NCBI RefSeq assembly: GCF_014191605.1
Contig: NZ_JACHWU010000001.1
Coordinates: 124,001 to 188,000 of the forward strand
Direction of reading: 5' to 3'
Origin: Prauserella isguenensis
GTDB lineage: Bacteria > Actinomycetota > Actinomycetes > Mycobacteriales > Pseudonocardiaceae
DNA: 64,000 nt
Shown: positions 46,367 to 57,585 of the stretch, piece by piece
How the letters are laid out: every line of letters begins with the position of its first letter
Position numbering within the stretch: the first letter of the stretch is position 1
Position numbers and translations under genes: made by a program
Notes under the pieces: model-generated
Told to the model about the DNA's origin: nothing
Database searches by the model: none
What the model saw: the letters and a program-made list of their open reading frames with translations, nothing else

Positions 46367-47203
46367 TCAGCGCTTCTTCTTGCCGGTCTTCCGGCGGCGG
46401 ACGATCATCTTGTCGCTTTCCTTGCGACGGCGGGTGCGGCCTTCCGGCCGGCCGTTCGGGTTCACCGGGTGGCGACCACCGGAGCTCTTGCCCTCACCAC
46501 CACCGTGCGGGTGGTCGATCGGGTTCATGACGACACCGCGCACCGTCGGACGCTTGCCGCGCCAGCGGCTGCGGCCCGCCTTACCCCAGTTGATGTTGGA
46601 GTGCTCGGAGTTGCCGACCTCGCCGACCGTGGCTCGGTTGCGCACGTCCACGTTGCGGATCTCGCCCGAAGGCATCCGCAGCTGGGCGTACGGGCCGTCC
46701 TTGGCGACGAGCTGCACGCGGGCGCCTGCCGAACGCGCGATCTTCGCGCCGCCGCCGGGGCGGAGCTCGATCGCGTGGATCACGGTGCCGACCGGGATGT
46801 TGCGCAGCGGCAGGTTGTTGCCCGGCTTGATGTCGGCCGACGGGCCGTTCTCCACCGTGTTGCCCTGCTTCAGCTTCTCCGGCGCGATGATGTAGCGCTT
46901 CTCGCCGTCCGCGTAGTGCAGGAGCGCGATACGAGCCGACCGGTTGGGGTCGTACTCGATGTGCGCGACCTTGGCGGGGATGCCGTCCTTGTCATTGCGA
47001 CGGAAGTCGATGATCCGGTAGGCGCGCTTGTGGCCACCGCCCTTGTGACGGGTGGTGATCTTGCCGCCGGAGTTACGACCACCGGTCTTGCTGACCGGCT
47101 TGACCAGCGACTTCTCCGGCGTCGACCGAGTGATCTCGGAGAAGTCGGCCACGCTCGAGCCGCGACGGCCCGGAGTGGTCGGCTTGTGCTTACGGATACC
47201 CAT
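46367..47203 (-). CDS. rplB: 50S ribosomal protein L2
   Basis: 278 residues. [20 protein letters not shown], the essential histidine block [19 protein letters not shown] and the basic C-terminus are present. Needed for subunit association and peptidyl-transferase assembly. 14 nt after rplW. Confidence 0.99.
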   Translation of the reverse strand: MGIRKHKPTTPGRRGSSVADFSEITRSTPEKSLVKPVSKTGGRNSGGKITTRHKGGGHKRAYRIIDFRRNDKDGIPAKVAHIEYDPNRSARIALLHYADGEKRYIIAPEKLKQGNTVENGPSADIKPGNNLPLRNIPVGTVIHAIELRPGGGAKIARSAGARVQLVAKDGPYAQLRMPSGEIRNVDVRNRATVGEVGNSEHSNINWGKAGRSRWRGKRPTVRGVVMNPIDHPHGGGEGKSSGGRHPVNPNGRPEGRTRRRKESDKMIVRRRKTGKKKR

Positions 47204-47217
47204 GTCTACTCAGTCCC

Positions 47218-47526
47218 TTACGCGCCTGCGCCGAAGATCTCGATCGGCTTGCTCTCGGGCGACAGCGTGACGATCGCGCGCTTGGTGTCCTTGCGCTTAC
47301 CGAAGCCGTACCGGGTGCGCTTGCGCTTGCCCTGCCGGTTGATCGTGTTCACGCTGATCACCTTGACGCCGAAGACCTTCTCGACCGCGATCTTGATCTG
47401 GGTCTTGTTGGCGTCCGGACGGACCACGAACGTGTACTTGTTGTCCTCGAGCAGCCCGTAGGACTTCTCGGAGATCACCGGCGCGATGAGGATGTCACGC
47501 GGGTCGGGGATGGCCACCGAGCTCAC
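47218..47526 (-). CDS. rplW: 50S ribosomal protein L23
   Basis: 102 residues. [20 protein letters not shown] and [20 protein letters not shown] identify L23, the tunnel-exit protein. The GTG start overlaps the rplD stop (GTGA). Confidence 0.98.
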   Translation of the reverse strand: MSSVAIPDPRDILIAPVISEKSYGLLEDNKYTFVVRPDANKTQIKIAVEKVFGVKVISVNTINRQGKRKRTRYGFGKRKDTKRAIVTLSPESKPIEIFGAGA

Positions 47527-48215
47527 TGCTGGTCACTCCCTTCCGAGACCTCGCCGGAGGTCGCCGTCGCCTTCGCACCCTTGCCCTTGACCGGGCCGGC
47601 GAGGAAGGCGTCCAGCGCCGCCTTGCTGAAGACCACGTCGTCGTTGACCAGCACGTCGTACGTGTTGAGCTGGTCCGCCGTGATCAGGTGGACGTTCTCG
47701 AGGTTGCGGGCCGACAGCCACTGCGTTTCCTCGTCGCGGTGCAGGACCACGAGGACGCGCTTGCCGCTCGTGAGGGCGGCCAGCGACTTCTTGGCCTCCT
47801 TCGTCGACGGAGTGTCACCGTCGATGAGGGCGGTCACCACGTGGACCTGGTCGTTGCGCGCCCGGTCCGAGAGGGCACCGCGCAGTGCGGCGACCTTCAT
47901 CTTCTTCGGGGTGCGCTGCGCGTAGTCACGCGGCGTCGGCCCGTGGACGGTGCCACCGCCGGTGAACTGCGGCGCGCGCTCCGAACCCTGACGCGCACGG
48001 CCGGTGCCCTTCTGGCGGTACGGCTTGGCGCCACCGCCGCGGACCTCGCCACGCGTCTTCGTGTCGTGCGTGCCCTGGCGGGCAGCGGCCAGCTGAGCCA
48101 CCACGACCTGGTGCATCAGCGGGATGTTCGCCTGGACGTCGAAGATCTCACCGGGCAGCTCGACGGAGCCGTCGGCAGTGCCGGCCGGGGTCTTCACCTC
48201 GATCGTCGCGGTCAT
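47523..48215 (-). CDS. rplD: 50S ribosomal protein L4
   Basis: 230 residues. The extended loop that reaches the exit tunnel is intact ([20 protein letters not shown], then [19 protein letters not shown]). In E. coli L4 autoregulates the S10 operon; no leader structure was identified here. The ATG overlaps the rplC stop by 4 nt; a short acidic tail follows the core. Confidence 0.98.
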   Translation of the reverse strand: MTATIEVKTPAGTADGSVELPGEIFDVQANIPLMHQVVVAQLAAARQGTHDTKTRGEVRGGGAKPYRQKGTGRARQGSERAPQFTGGGTVHGPTPRDYAQRTPKKMKVAALRGALSDRARNDQVHVVTALIDGDTPSTKEAKKSLAALTSGKRVLVVLHRDEETQWLSARNLENVHLITADQLNTYDVLVNDDVVFSKAALDAFLAGPVKGKGAKATATSGEVSEGSDQQ

Positions 48216-48868
48216 GCGGTCACACCACCCTTCGCGGCGCTACGGACGAAGAGAAGGCCGCCCTTCGGGCCGGGAACCGCGCCCTTGATAAGCAGCAGAC
48301 CGTCCTCGGCACGCACCTGGTGGACCTTCAGGCCCTGGGTCGTGACGCGGTTGTTGCCCATCCGGCCGGACATGCGAATGCCCTTGAACACGCGACCCGG
48401 GGTCGCCGCACCACCGATGGCGCCCGGCTTGCGGTGGGTCGCCTGGTTACCGTGGCTCGCGCCCTGGCCCGAAAAGCCGTGGCGCTTCATCGTGCCCGCG
48501 AAGCCCTTGCCCTTCGTGGTGCCGGTGATGTCGACGATCGCGCCGTCCTCGAACACCTCGGCGGTCAGTTCCTGACCGACCTCGTAGGTGTCCGCGTCGG
48601 ACGTGCGCAGCTCGGCGACGTGACGCCGCGGCGTCACCCCGGCCCGGTCGAAGTGGCCCGTCTCCGGCTTGTTGACCTTGCGCGGGTCGATGGCGCCGTA
48701 GGCCAACTGCACGGCCGAGTAGCCGTCCTTCTCCTGATTGCGCACCTGGGTCACGAGGTTCGGCCCGGTCTGCACGACGGTCACCGGAACGATCCGGTTG
48801 TTCTCGTCGAAGACCTGCGTCATGCCGAGCTTCGTGCCCAGAATGCCCTTCACTTGCCTGTCAGACAT
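48212..48868 (-). CDS. rplC: 50S ribosomal protein L3
   Basis: 218 residues. [20 protein letters not shown] and the conserved [20 protein letters not shown] loop near the peptidyl-transferase centre are present. 31 nt after rpsJ. Confidence 0.99.
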   Translation of the reverse strand: MSDRQVKGILGTKLGMTQVFDENNRIVPVTVVQTGPNLVTQVRNQEKDGYSAVQLAYGAIDPRKVNKPETGHFDRAGVTPRRHVAELRTSDADTYEVGQELTAEVFEDGAIVDITGTTKGKGFAGTMKRHGFSGQGASHGNQATHRKPGAIGGAATPGRVFKGIRMSGRMGNNRVTTQGLKVHQVRAEDGLLLIKGAVPGPKGGLLFVRSAAKGGVTA

Positions 48869-48899
48869 GAGTCTCTTATCTCCGCCGCTCGCCCAACGC

Positions 48900-49205
48900 T
48901 TACTGGATGTTCACGTCGACACTCGCCGGCAGGTCGATGCGCATGAGCGCGTCGACCGTCTTCGGCGTCGGGTCCACGATGTCGATCAGCCGCTTGTGCG
49001 TGCGCATCTCGAAGTGCTCGCGCGAATCCTTGTACTTGTGCGGCGAGCGGATGACGCAGTAAACGTTCTTCTCAGTGGGCAGCGGCACCGGCCCAACCAC
49101 GGAGGCGCCGGTGCGCGTGACCGTCTCGACGATCTTGCGCGCACTCGAGTCGATCGCCTCGTGGTCGTAGGCCTTGAGCCGGATGCGGATCTTCTGTCCC
49201 GCCAT
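48900..49205 (-). CDS. rpsJ: 30S ribosomal protein S10
   Basis: 101 residues. [20 protein letters not shown] and [20 protein letters not shown] are S10 (NusE), also part of antitermination complexes. First gene of the S10 operon, behind a 370-bp spacer. Confidence 0.99.
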   Translation of the reverse strand: MAGQKIRIRLKAYDHEAIDSSARKIVETVTRTGASVVGPVPLPTEKNVYCVIRSPHKYKDSREHFEMRTHKRLIDIVDPTPKTVDALMRIDLPASVDVNIQ

Positions 49206-49575
49206 GGTGGCAGCTCGTTCCTTCGTCTCGTGCCGCTTGTCTGAAGCCTCGCAAGGTCCTTGTCGGACCCAGTTGGAGGTTTCCGCACGTCAACGATCCG
49301 GCCTCCGGTCCACGCGGTCGGGCGTGTCGCCCTTGCCGCGCACACGGATCCCGCAGGATCATTGTCGTGCCCTAGGTCTTTGCTCTATGAAGTGATCACT
49401 GCCGGAAAAGGCAGGCGGATCACTCCCGACTCACAGTCGACTGTCGTCCCTGTCAGCCCAGGACGCTCGCGCCGGGGCGGCCGATTCTCGTCTACTCGTA
49501 GAATCGGCCGCCCCGCGTCGAGCAACCTAAATAGGATGCCATACCGAAATATGGCTCCTGCACCCGGGGTGCGAA
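49206..49575. other. tuf-rpsJ spacer
   Basis: 370 bp without a gene. The left part should hold the S10-operon promoter and leader (no clear -10/-35 by eye); the right part holds the tuf terminator. Confidence 0.65.
49473..49515 (-). terminator. Terminator of the rpsL-rpsG-fusA-tuf operon
   Basis: Perfect 16-bp arms (49473-49488, 49500-49515) with an 11-nt loop, 60 nt after the tuf stop. Confidence 0.88.
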
Positions 49576-50769
49576 TTACTTGTTGATCTTGGTGACCTGG
49601 CCGGCGCCGACGGTACGGCCACCCTCACGGATGGCGAACCGCAGACCCTCGTCCATGGCGATCGGCTGAATCAGCTGCACCGAGATCTCGGTGTTGTCAC
49701 CCGGCATGACCATCTCGGTGCCCTCGGGGAGGGTCACGACGCCGGTCACGTCGGTCGTCCGGAAGTAGAACTGCGGACGGTAGTTGTTGAAGAACGGCGT
49801 GTGACGGCCACCCTCGTCCTTGGAGAGGATGTAGACCGAGCCCTCGAACTCCGTGTGCGGGGTCGTGGTGCCCGGCTTCACGATGACCTGGCCACGCTCG
49901 ACGTCCTCACGCTTGATACCGCGCAGGAGCAGCGCCGCGTTGTCACCGGCCTGACCGGCGTCGAGCAGCTTGTTGAACATCTCGATCGAGGTCACCGTGG
50001 TCTTGGTGGCCTTCTCGCGGATGCCGACGATCTCGACGTCCTCGTTGAGCTTGATCTCGCCACGCTCGATACGGCCGGTGACGACCGTGCCGCGACCGGT
50101 GATCGTGAAGACGTCCTCGACCGGCATGAGGAACGGCTGGTCGACGGCACGCTCCGGGTCCGGGATGTTGTCGTCGACGGCGTTCATCAGCTCGATGACG
50201 GCGTCGGACCACTTCTCGTCGCCCTCGAGGGCCTTCAGGCCCGAGACCTTCACGACCGGGGCGTCGTCGCCCGGGAACTCCTGCTCGGAGAGAAGCTCAC
50301 GGACCTCCATCTCGACGAGCTCGAGGATCTCCTCGTCGTCGACCATGTCGGCCTTGTTCAGCGCCACGACGATGTACGGCACGCCGACCTGACGGGCGAG
50401 CAGCACGTGCTCACGCGTCTGCGGCATCGGGCCGTCGGTGGCCGCGACCACGAGGATCGCACCGTCCATCTGGGCCGCACCCGTGATCATGTTCTTCACG
50501 TAGTCGGCGTGACCCGGGGCGTCGACGTGCGCGTAGTGACGCTTCTCGGTCTCGTACTCGACGTGCGAGATGTTGATCGTGATGCCGCGCTGCTTCTCTT
50601 CCGGCGCGTTGTCGATCTGGTCGAACGCGCGCGACTGGTTGAGCTCCGGGTAGCGCTCGTGCAGCACCTTGGTGATCGCCGCGGTCAGCGTGGTCTTGCC
50701 GTGGTCAACGTGACCGATGGTCCCGATGTTGACGTGCGGCTTGCTCCGCTCGAACTTCGCCTTCGCCAC
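49576..50769 (-). CDS. tuf: Translation elongation factor Tu
   Basis: 397 residues. GTPase with P-loop [21 protein letters not shown] (switch II) and NKADM (NKXD), then domains II and III ending [11 protein letters not shown]. Delivers aminoacyl-tRNA to the ribosome. 126 nt after fusA. No obvious kirromycin-resistance-type change was noticed, but I did not check each known position. Confidence 0.99.
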   Translation of the reverse strand: MAKAKFERSKPHVNIGTIGHVDHGKTTLTAAITKVLHERYPELNQSRAFDQIDNAPEEKQRGITINISHVEYETEKRHYAHVDAPGHADYVKNMITGAAQMDGAILVVAATDGPMPQTREHVLLARQVGVPYIVVALNKADMVDDEEILELVEMEVRELLSEQEFPGDDAPVVKVSGLKALEGDEKWSDAVIELMNAVDDNIPDPERAVDQPFLMPVEDVFTITGRGTVVTGRIERGEIKLNEDVEIVGIREKATKTTVTSIEMFNKLLDAGQAGDNAALLLRGIKREDVERGQVIVKPGTTTPHTEFEGSVYILSKDEGGRHTPFFNNYRPQFYFRTTDVTGVVTLPEGTEMVMPGDNTEISVQLIQPIAMDEGLRFAIREGGRTVGAGQVTKINK

Positions 50770-50895
50770 TGGAATGTCCTCCTGGACTGTACTTGCTCGC
50801 TCCCGGCGTGGCTGCGCCGATTGCGACTCGATCTGGTCGGTTGTGCGGACCTTAGGGGAGGCCCCTTTTCCGCCCGCTTTGGGTGCTGGTGGGAG

Positions 50896-52995
50896 TTACT
50901 CCCCTGTCGCCTTGGCGATGATCTCCTTCGCGACGTTCGACGGAACCTCGGCGTAGGAGTCAAAGACCATCGTGTAGTTGGCACGACCCTGGGTCTTGGA
51001 CCGCAGGTCGCCCACGTACCCGAACATCTCCGACAGCGGCACGAGCGCCTTGACGACGCGCGTGCCAGACCGCTCCTCCATGGCCTGGACCTGGCCACGG
51101 CGGGAGTTCAAGTCACCGATGACGTCACCCATGTACTCCTCGGGTGTGGTGACCTCGACGGCCATCATCGGTTCCAGCAGTACCGGGTTCGCCTGCCGCG
51201 CGGCGTCCTTGAGCGCCACGGAGCCGGCGACCTTGAAGGCCATCTCCGAAGAGTCGACCTCGTGGTACGCACCGTCCAACAAGGTGAGCTTCAACCCGAC
51301 GAGCGGGTAGCCGGCCTGCACGCCGTACTGCATGGCGTCCTGCGCGCCCTCGTCCACGGACGGGATGTACTCCCGCGGGATGCGGCCACCGGTCACCTGG
51401 TTGTCGAATTCGTAGAGAGCACCATCACCGGTGGTCAACGGCTCGAGCTTGATGATCACCCGCGCGAACTGACCGGAACCACCGGTCTGCTTCTTGTGGG
51501 TGTACTCGAACTTGTCCACCGTCTTGCGGATGGTCTCACGGTAAGCCACCTGCGGCTTACCGATGTTCGCCTCGACCTTGAAGTCGCTCTTCATCCGGTT
51601 GACGAGGACCTCGAGGTGGAGCTCGCCCATGCCCTCGATGATCGTCTGACCGGTCTCGTCGTCCTGGCTCACCCGGAACGTCGGGTCCTCCTCCGCGAGC
51701 TTCTGGATCGCGGTCGAGAGCTTCTCCTGGTCGGACTTCGTCTTCGGCTCGATCGCGACCTTGATGACCGGTTCCGGGAAGGTCATCGACTCGAGCACGA
51801 TCGGGTTCTGCGGGTCGGCCAGGGTGTCACCGGTGGTGGTGTCCTTCAGGCCTTGGACCGCGTAGATGTGGCCGGCCTGTGCATCGTCGACCGGGTTCTC
51901 CTTGTTGGAGTGCATCTGGAAGATCTTCCCGATGCGCTCCTTGCGCTCCCGCGTCGCGTTCATGACCTGCGTGCCGGAGGTGACCTTGCCCGAGTACACC
52001 CGGATGTAGGTCAGCTTGCCGTAGAACGGGTGGACCGAGATCTTCGAGACCAGCGCCGCGAACGGCTCCTGGGTCGAGGGCTTGCGCTCGGCGGGCGTCT
52101 CGCCGTTGAGCAGCGTGCCCTGGACCGGCGGCACGTCGAACGGCGACGGCAGGTAGTCGACGACCGCGTCGAGCATGGGCTGCACGCCCTTGTTCTTGAA
52201 CGCGGAGCCTGCGAGCACCGGGAACGCCTCGCGGGCGATCGTCAGCTTGCGGATGCCGGTCTTGATCTCGTCGATCGTCAGCTCTTCGCCGCCGAAGTAC
52301 TTCTCGAGCAGCTCCTCGTCGGACTCGGCGACCTGCTCGATCAGCTTCTCGCGGTACTCCGCGGCGCGGTCGGCCAGGTCGGCCGGGATCTCCTCGATCT
52401 CGTACTGCTCGCCCTTCTTGACGTCACCGCGCCAGGTCAGAGCCTTCATGGAGACGAGGTCGACGATGCCTTCGAAGTCGGACTCCGCACCGATCGGCAG
52501 CTGCAGCACCAGCGGCGTCGCGCCCAGGCGGTCCTGGATCGTGCCGACGGTGAAGTAGAAGTCGGCGCCCAGCTTGTCCATCTTGTTGACGAAGCAGATG
52601 CGCGGAACGTCGTACTTGTCCGCCTGGCGCCAGACCTGCTCGGACTGGGGCTCGACGCCCTCCTTGCCGTCGAACACGGCGACCGCGCCGTCGAGCACGC
52701 GGAGGCTGCGCTCCACCTCGACGGTGAAGTCGACGTGACCAGGGGTGTCGATGATGTTGATCTGGTAGTCGCCCCAGAACGTGGTGGTGGCAGCCGAGGT
52801 GATGGTGATGCCCCGGTTCTGCTCCTCCTCCATCCAGTCCATCGTCGACGCACCGTCATGGGTCTCACCGAGCTTGTAGTTGATCCCCGTGTAGAACAGG
52901 ATCCGCTCGGTAGCGGTGGTCTTACCGGCGTCAATGTGGGCCATGATGCCGATGTTGCGGACCTTTTTCAGGTCGGTCAGCACGTCACGTGCCAC
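50896..52995 (-). CDS. fusA: Translation elongation factor G
   Basis: 699 residues. GTPase with [35 protein letters not shown] and [10 protein letters not shown], plus the domain IV tip region. Catalyses translocation and, with RRF, recycling. The GTG at 52993-52995 ([15 protein letters not shown]) with AGGGGAA 8 nt upstream is preferred over the start seven codons earlier. 89 nt after rpsG. Confidence 0.99.
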   Translation of the reverse strand: MARDVLTDLKKVRNIGIMAHIDAGKTTATERILFYTGINYKLGETHDGASTMDWMEEEQNRGITITSAATTTFWGDYQINIIDTPGHVDFTVEVERSLRVLDGAVAVFDGKEGVEPQSEQVWRQADKYDVPRICFVNKMDKLGADFYFTVGTIQDRLGATPLVLQLPIGAESDFEGIVDLVSMKALTWRGDVKKGEQYEIEEIPADLADRAAEYREKLIEQVAESDEELLEKYFGGEELTIDEIKTGIRKLTIAREAFPVLAGSAFKNKGVQPMLDAVVDYLPSPFDVPPVQGTLLNGETPAERKPSTQEPFAALVSKISVHPFYGKLTYIRVYSGKVTSGTQVMNATRERKERIGKIFQMHSNKENPVDDAQAGHIYAVQGLKDTTTGDTLADPQNPIVLESMTFPEPVIKVAIEPKTKSDQEKLSTAIQKLAEEDPTFRVSQDDETGQTIIEGMGELHLEVLVNRMKSDFKVEANIGKPQVAYRETIRKTVDKFEYTHKKQTGGSGQFARVIIKLEPLTTGDGALYEFDNQVTGGRIPREYIPSVDEGAQDAMQYGVQAGYPLVGLKLTLLDGAYHEVDSSEMAFKVAGSVALKDAARQANPVLLEPMMAVEVTTPEEYMGDVIGDLNSRRGQVQAMEERSGTRVVKALVPLSEMFGYVGDLRSKTQGRANYTMVFDSYAEVPSNVAKEIIAKATGE

Positions 52996-53084
52996 TTGAA
53001 TGTTCCCCTGTCTCAAGCGTGGGGCCCGGCACTGGCTCGATCATTCACGTCGACCGGGCGTCGGTTTGCTTCGGTGGTGGCGAT

Positions 53085-53555
53085 TCACCAGCGGTAGTGC
53101 GCGAAGGCCTTGTTCGACTCGGCCATCTTGTGCGTGTCCTCGCGGCGCTTCACGCTGGCCCCGAGGCCGTTGCTCGCGTCGAGCAGCTCGTTCTGCAGGC
53201 GCTCGATCATCGTCTTCTCACGGCGCTGACGCGAGTACGTGACCATCCAGCGGAGCGCAAGGGTCGTCGAGCGACCGGGCTTGACCTCGATGGGCACCTG
53301 GTATGTGGCACCACCGACACGACGGCTCTTCACCTCGAGGGAAGGCTTGACGTTGTCGAGGGCGCGCTTCAGCGTGACGACCGGGTCGGTGCCGGTCTTC
53401 TCGCGAGCGCCTTCCAGGGCGCCGTACACGATGCGCTCGGCCAGCGAGCGCTTGCCGTCGGTCAGCACCTTGTTGACCAGTTGCGTGACGAGCGGCGATG
53501 CGTAGACCGGGTCAGCGATCAGCGGCCGCTTCGGGGCCGGACCCTTGCGGGGCAT
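53085..53555 (-). CDS. rpsG: 30S ribosomal protein S7
   Basis: 156 residues. [20 protein letters not shown] and the C-terminal [13 protein letters not shown] are typical. Primary binder of the 16S 3' major domain. The ATG overlaps the rpsL stop by one base (TAATG). Confidence 0.99.
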   Translation of the reverse strand: MPRKGPAPKRPLIADPVYASPLVTQLVNKVLTDGKRSLAERIVYGALEGAREKTGTDPVVTLKRALDNVKPSLEVKSRRVGGATYQVPIEVKPGRSTTLALRWMVTYSRQRREKTMIERLQNELLDASNGLGASVKRREDTHKMAESNKAFAHYRW

Positions 53556-53929
53556 TAGCTCTTCTCCTTCTTAGCGCCGTACCGGCTGCGCGCCTGCTTA
53601 CGGTTCTTCACGCCCTGCGTGTCGAGCGAACCGCGGACGATCTTGTAGCGGACACCGGGGAGGTCCTTCACACGACCACCACGCACGAGCACCATCGAGT
53701 GCTCCTGCAGGTTGTGGCCCTCGCCCGGGATGTAGGCGGTGACCTCGATGCCGCTGGTCAGCCGGACACGCGCGACCTTGCGGAGCGCGGAGTTCGGCTT
53801 CTTCGGCGTGGTGGTGTAGACGCGGGTGCACACGCCGCGCCGCTGCGGGCTCCCCTTGAGCGCCGCGGTCTTCTGCTTGGCAGCCTTGTCCTGGCGGCCC
53901 TTGCGGACCAGCTGCTGGATCGTGGGCAA
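53555..53929 (-). CDS. rpsL: 30S ribosomal protein S12
   Basis: 124 residues. The decoding-centre loops are wild type: [20 protein letters not shown] (lysine of the K43 region) and [18 protein letters not shown] (lysine of the K88 region), so no classical streptomycin-resistance change is seen. First gene of the str operon. Confidence 0.99.
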   Translation of the reverse strand: MPTIQQLVRKGRQDKAAKQKTAALKGSPQRRGVCTRVYTTTPKKPNSALRKVARVRLTSGIEVTAYIPGEGHNLQEHSMVLVRGGRVKDLPGVRYKIVRGSLDTQGVKNRKQARSRYGAKKEKS

Positions 53930-54492
53930 TGGACCAGCTTTCTCTCGCGTCTGTAAAAGCTTCTGCAGCTTTACTGTGGCTCTTATCTGTGTGTGGCTCT
54001 GTCTCCCCGGTCCCCGCGGTCGGGCGTGTCGGCCCGCATCAGGGTCGTCACGACCCGTGAACTCCCGTCGGGGTTTCCGGAGTTATGACCGGAGCTCCGA
54101 TCCACCGTTGTGCTGCAGATCCACGTTGTACTGCGGAAGCCTGCTGACCCGGTCCGGACACGAAAATCCGGCCCGTGAGCACTTCGGCGCACGGAGCAGC
54201 CCGGCAGCGTGCCGGGCACAGATGTCAAAGATACCCGCCCGTGCCGACAGCGACGACCCGGGGGGTCCCTAACGGCCCCGGCGACCGGCGGCGACGGCGG
54301 TGGTCATCGGGTACGGTACCGCGATCACCGTCCGGGGATCACCGCTCGGGCCGGCGTGAGATTCGTGCACGCGCGGACGCGGAGATGCTGGCGCCTAGCT
54401 TAACGCGACAGGCCGCCGCTTTCGAGGATCCCGGGCCGATCCGCGCGCCGTCGGGGACGGAACGCACCGACACCGAGGGGAGTCGCAGGGGC
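53930..54492. other. rpsL leader and divergent spacer
   Basis: 563 bp with no convincing gene. Just upstream of rpsL the DNA is unusually A/T-rich, with a near-palindrome around AAAGCTGCAGAAGCTTT (about 53963-53979) that would fold in the rpsL leader. An imperfect 18-19-bp repeat lies at 54099-54135. Promoters for rpsL (minus) and the accessory cluster (plus) should be here. Confidence 0.55.
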
Positions 54493-55164
54493 ATGCATCC
54501 TGGCACGTTGATGGTGATTCTGCTGGGGCTTTGCGCCCTCGGAGCGCTCGTGGCGTTCCTCGTGTCCCGCCGGAACGCGGCGGCGAAGAAGATCGGCAGG
54601 GAGGAGTTCGCCCGCCGGACCGGCGCGGTCGAACACTACGTGGAGAGGGGAACGCGGCCGAGCTTCGGGGTGTTCCCCGGAAAGGACGCCCGCACCGGCG
54701 CGCCGTTCACCTACGCCGTCGAATTCACCTACGGGGGATATCCCGTCATGGCCGCCGAGTGGCGCATGGGCGGCGGAACCATGCGGGTGCGCTACACCGG
54801 CACCGTCCAGGTCCCCAGCGGCCTGCCCGCCGATGCCCCCTACCTGATGATCGGCGAGTACATGCGCTACGGCGTCGACCCGGAAACCGGCGGCAAGCTG
54901 CCTGCGCTGAAGGGGTTCGCCGACGAGCGGCTGCGCGTGCTGTGCCCCGACGAGACGTTCGCGCGGCGCATCGTCACCCCCGAGGTCGCCGCGATCTTCA
55001 CTGAACACCGGCGCAGCCGCATGATGCCGCGGGTCACCTTCGAAGGCGGGGTCATGCACATGCTGGCCGTACAGCGGCTCGACCCGGACGGGCTCTTCCG
55101 GAACGCCGAGCTACTCACCCGGCTCGCCCGTACCGTCGCCGCGCAGCAACAGCCGCCGCGCTGA
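54493..55164 (+). CDS. Single-pass membrane protein opening the T7SS-like accessory cluster
   Basis: 223 residues; no named family recognised. One N-terminal membrane helix (about residues 4-25, MVILLGLCALGALVAFLV) and then a soluble domain. The C-terminal block MPRVTFEGGVMHMLAVQRLD (about 178-197) resembles MPRLLTFESGLLYATAPGRI in the 482-residue protein at 59295, so the two share a domain. The ATG at 54493 has a GGGG-type site. It starts the plus-strand cluster, divergent from rpsL. Confidence 0.75.
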   Translation: MHPGTLMVILLGLCALGALVAFLVSRRNAAAKKIGREEFARRTGAVEHYVERGTRPSFGVFPGKDARTGAPFTYAVEFTYGGYPVMAAEWRMGGGTMRVRYTGTVQVPSGLPADAPYLMIGEYMRYGVDPETGGKLPALKGFADERLRVLCPDETFARRIVTPEVAAIFTEHRRSRMMPRVTFEGGVMHMLAVQRLDPDGLFRNAELLTRLARTVAAQQQPPR

Positions 55165-55237
55165 CGAATTTCCGCCGCGTGGGAACCGGCGGACCCGCAT
55201 CCCGGTCGAAGTGGACAGAGTTGCCAGGGAGGCGGGC

Positions 55238-55573
55238 ATGACCGGATTCAACGTCGAGATCGAAGCCCTCGAGGGCTACGGCGACAATCTCAAGTCCTTC
55301 AAGGAGCAGGCGAGCACGTTCGACGAACTGACCGGCCGCGCCGATGTCGGCGACGAGTCGTGGGGCGTCGTCGGGATCATGACGAAAGGCAAGTACGACG
55401 AGGCCCTCGCCGAGCTGAAGAACCTGCTCGACGCGCTCAAGACGGGCCTGGACACGACGTCCGAGAAGATCTCGACGGCGGCGAAGGCCTACCGCGCGAA
55501 CGACGATCAGCACGTCGTGACCCTGGGCAAGTACCAGGGTTCGATCGACACGACCGACGAGCCGCGAGTCTGA
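55238..55573 (+). CDS. EspC-like small secretion-associated protein, copy 1
   Basis: 111 residues, helical, with export motif YxxxD at Y85-D89 (AYRAND). It shares ADVGD-x-SWG-x-VGI and later LK..L...L and AAKxYR positions with copy 2 at 57853, and its Y85 spacing equals the EspC-like protein at 11575. A GGAGG site precedes the ATG. The stop lies 11 nt before the start of the WxG membrane protein, so they form a pair, presumably exported or assembled together. Confidence 0.78.
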   Translation: MTGFNVEIEALEGYGDNLKSFKEQASTFDELTGRADVGDESWGVVGIMTKGKYDEALAELKNLLDALKTGLDTTSEKISTAAKAYRANDDQHVVTLGKYQGSIDTTDEPRV

Positions 55574-55584
55574 GGGGCGGAACC

Positions 55585-56736
55585 ATGACCGAGGTCAACG
55601 ACGTCGCGGGCGACATCAGTCTGAACGCGGACAAGGAATCGGGCTTCGGCGACTACGCGATGGGCGTCGCCAAGAACACCCCGGGTGTCGAGACCGCCAT
55701 CAAAGGCGTCGACACCGTCACCAACTTCTGGCAGGGCCTTCCCGACGACCCGGACGCGGCCGACGTCATGCTGCACGGGGCCAACTGCGCCACCGACACG
55801 GCGGCGTTCATCGCCGAGTGCGGCACCGAAGCGGCGACGGCGGTGCTCGACCCGGTCGGCTGGCTCGTGGGGCACGGCCTGGACTTCTTGCTGAACCTGA
55901 TCACGCCGCTGCAGGACGCGCTGCACATGGTCACCGGCGACGGCCCGGCGCTCGAGAAGGCATCGCAGGACTTCCAGGGCATCGGCGACGGGCTCGTCGA
56001 CTACGCGAACGAGTTCCGCCGGGTCGCCGACGAGGCGCTGGCCGACTGGAACGGCGACGCGGCCGGCGCGGCCAAGAACGCGCTCGCCGACTTCTCCAAG
56101 GGCATCGACGGCGTGTCCACGAGCGCGGGTGGCGTCGTGGAGATCCTGAAGCTGTCCTCGATGCTCATGAAGGTCATCGAGGAGGTCATCAAGGCCATCA
56201 TCACGGAGATCGTCAGCTGGCTCATCGCGCTGTGGGTGCCCGCGCTCGCGGCCGCGGTGCCGACGGCGGGTGCCTCGACGGCGGCGGCCGGTGCGGCCAC
56301 GGCTCCGAAGGCGGCCGCCACGATCTCGAAGGTGACCTCGAAGCTGGGCAAGCTCGGCAAGATCCTCGACGACATCTTCGCGTTCTTCCAGAAGTTCGGC
56401 TCGACGATGGTCAAGCTCGGCAAGCGGCTCGGGGTCAAGCCGAACAGCCTCGGGGCGAAGGCCGACGAGCTCGCCGAGATCACCACGAACGCCGGGAAGA
56501 TCGGGAAGATCGCCGCCGAGGCGGGCAAGGCGGGTGCGACGAAGCTGTCGCAGGAGACCATCGGCATCGACCCGACGAGCGGTCCCGGCGACGACCCGCT
56601 CCAGGCCGCCAAGTTCGTCAACGACCACTACGGCAAGATCACCGACAACACGCGGGGTCTGAAGGACGCCGCCGACGGCGCGAACACCGGCAGCGGCGCG
56701 TCGGCCGAGGAGACCGAGGAGAACCTGCGCATGTGA
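55585..56736 (+). CDS. WxG-domain membrane-associated T7SS-like protein, copy 1
   Basis: 383 residues. An N-terminal helical region with DPVGWLVGHGLDFLLNLITP and GDGPALEKASQDF, then a WxG turn (W155-N-G157, DWNGDAAGAAKNALADF), then a hydrophobic stretch at about 198-240 (likely one or two membrane helices), then a charged helical C-terminus. It aligns along most of its length with the 371-residue protein at 58176. Such N-termini occur in actinobacterial WXG/LXG-type secreted proteins, but no toxin domain is seen at the C-terminus. Role unknown. Confidence 0.76.
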   Translation: MTEVNDVAGDISLNADKESGFGDYAMGVAKNTPGVETAIKGVDTVTNFWQGLPDDPDAADVMLHGANCATDTAAFIAECGTEAATAVLDPVGWLVGHGLDFLLNLITPLQDALHMVTGDGPALEKASQDFQGIGDGLVDYANEFRRVADEALADWNGDAAGAAKNALADFSKGIDGVSTSAGGVVEILKLSSMLMKVIEEVIKAIITEIVSWLIALWVPALAAAVPTAGASTAAAGAATAPKAAATISKVTSKLGKLGKILDDIFAFFQKFGSTMVKLGKRLGVKPNSLGAKADELAEITTNAGKIGKIAAEAGKAGATKLSQETIGIDPTSGPGDDPLQAAKFVNDHYGKITDNTRGLKDAADGANTGSGASAEETEENLRM

Positions 56737-56860
56737 CGCGTCGTCCGGCCTCCCACTGCGGGGCCGGACGATCGTGGCAGCGGGTGCGCGCACACGCACC
56801 CGGCGCAGCGAGGAGGATGGGCGGCGGCCGCCGTCCGATTGTCGTCGAGGGAGAAGCAAC

Positions 56861-57445
56861 GTGTCAGCTGAGTTCGACCGGCTCGTCGCGGAGTTCGAGA
56901 AGTTCCAGTCGAAGATGAAACACGTCGACCAGCAGATGGCCGGCGTCCAGGACATGCAGAACGAACTGGCCGAGCTCGAGGCGACCGCCTCGAACGCCGA
57001 CCGTTCGGTCACCGTCGTCGCCGGTCCCGGCGGTGCGGTCAAGGATCTGCAGCTCACCGACAAGGCGATGAACCAGCCGCCGCAGGCACTCGCCGCCGCC
57101 ATCAAGTCGACCCTCTCCGAGGCCGTCGCCGAGGCCGCACGCAAGCAAGCGGGCATCGTCGACACCCACATGGGCGGCATGGGCATCAACGCCACCGAGC
57201 AGGTCATCGAGACCCAGGCCGAGGCGTTCGGCATCCCGGCGGAGGAGTTGCGGCAGCGCATGGCCGAGGAGCAGCCGGTGCGCAGGGAGGTTCCGGTCGA
57301 GGAGGAGTACCACGAGGACTACTCACGGCAGAGTGTCTTCGGCGGCGACTCCGAGGACGACCGCCCCGCTCCCCCGCCCGCGCAGAGCGGCGGTTCGGCG
57401 GGCGACGACTTCCTCAAGAACCTCTTCGACGAGGACGACCGCTGA
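56861..57445 (+). CDS. YbaB/EbfC-family (EspL-like) protein
   Basis: 194 residues. Residues about 1-110 match the YbaB/EbfC fold (coiled N-terminal helix, then SVTVVAGPGGAVKDLQLTDK). The rest is an acidic, flexible tail with a short hydrophobic end motif (DDFLKNLFDEDD). YbaB proteins bind DNA or act as partners; in mycobacterial ESX-1 the related EspL serves secretion. The GTG start has a GAGGGAGAAG site. It lies between the two cassette copies and may serve both. It is not the recR-linked ybaB. Confidence 0.8.
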   Translation: MSAEFDRLVAEFEKFQSKMKHVDQQMAGVQDMQNELAELEATASNADRSVTVVAGPGGAVKDLQLTDKAMNQPPQALAAAIKSTLSEAVAEAARKQAGIVDTHMGGMGINATEQVIETQAEAFGIPAEELRQRMAEEQPVRREVPVEEEYHEDYSRQSVFGGDSEDDRPAPPPAQSGGSAGDDFLKNLFDEDDR

Positions 57446-57457
57446 GGCAGCCCCACG

Positions 57458-57475
57458 CGCGGCCGACCGGCCGCG
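57458..57475 (+). terminator. Short GC hairpin after the YbaB-like gene
   Basis: 8-bp perfect arms with a 2-nt centre (effective loop larger), 13 nt after the stop. No U-tract. Confidence 0.5.
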
Positions 57476-57585
57476 GCGGCTCCGCTCCCGACCGGTGTCT
57501 CCGCTGAGCACCAGGGGCTGAGCACTGCGGGCGGGGCCGGTACTGCGGGCGGGCGGGACTCGGCGGCATCCACCGGCACCTTTCG

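Noticed and set aside
49801-53097. A 1098-codon plus-strand frame
   Set aside because: Antisense to tuf and fusA; composition is Leu/Arg/His/Asp-rich with no family motifs.
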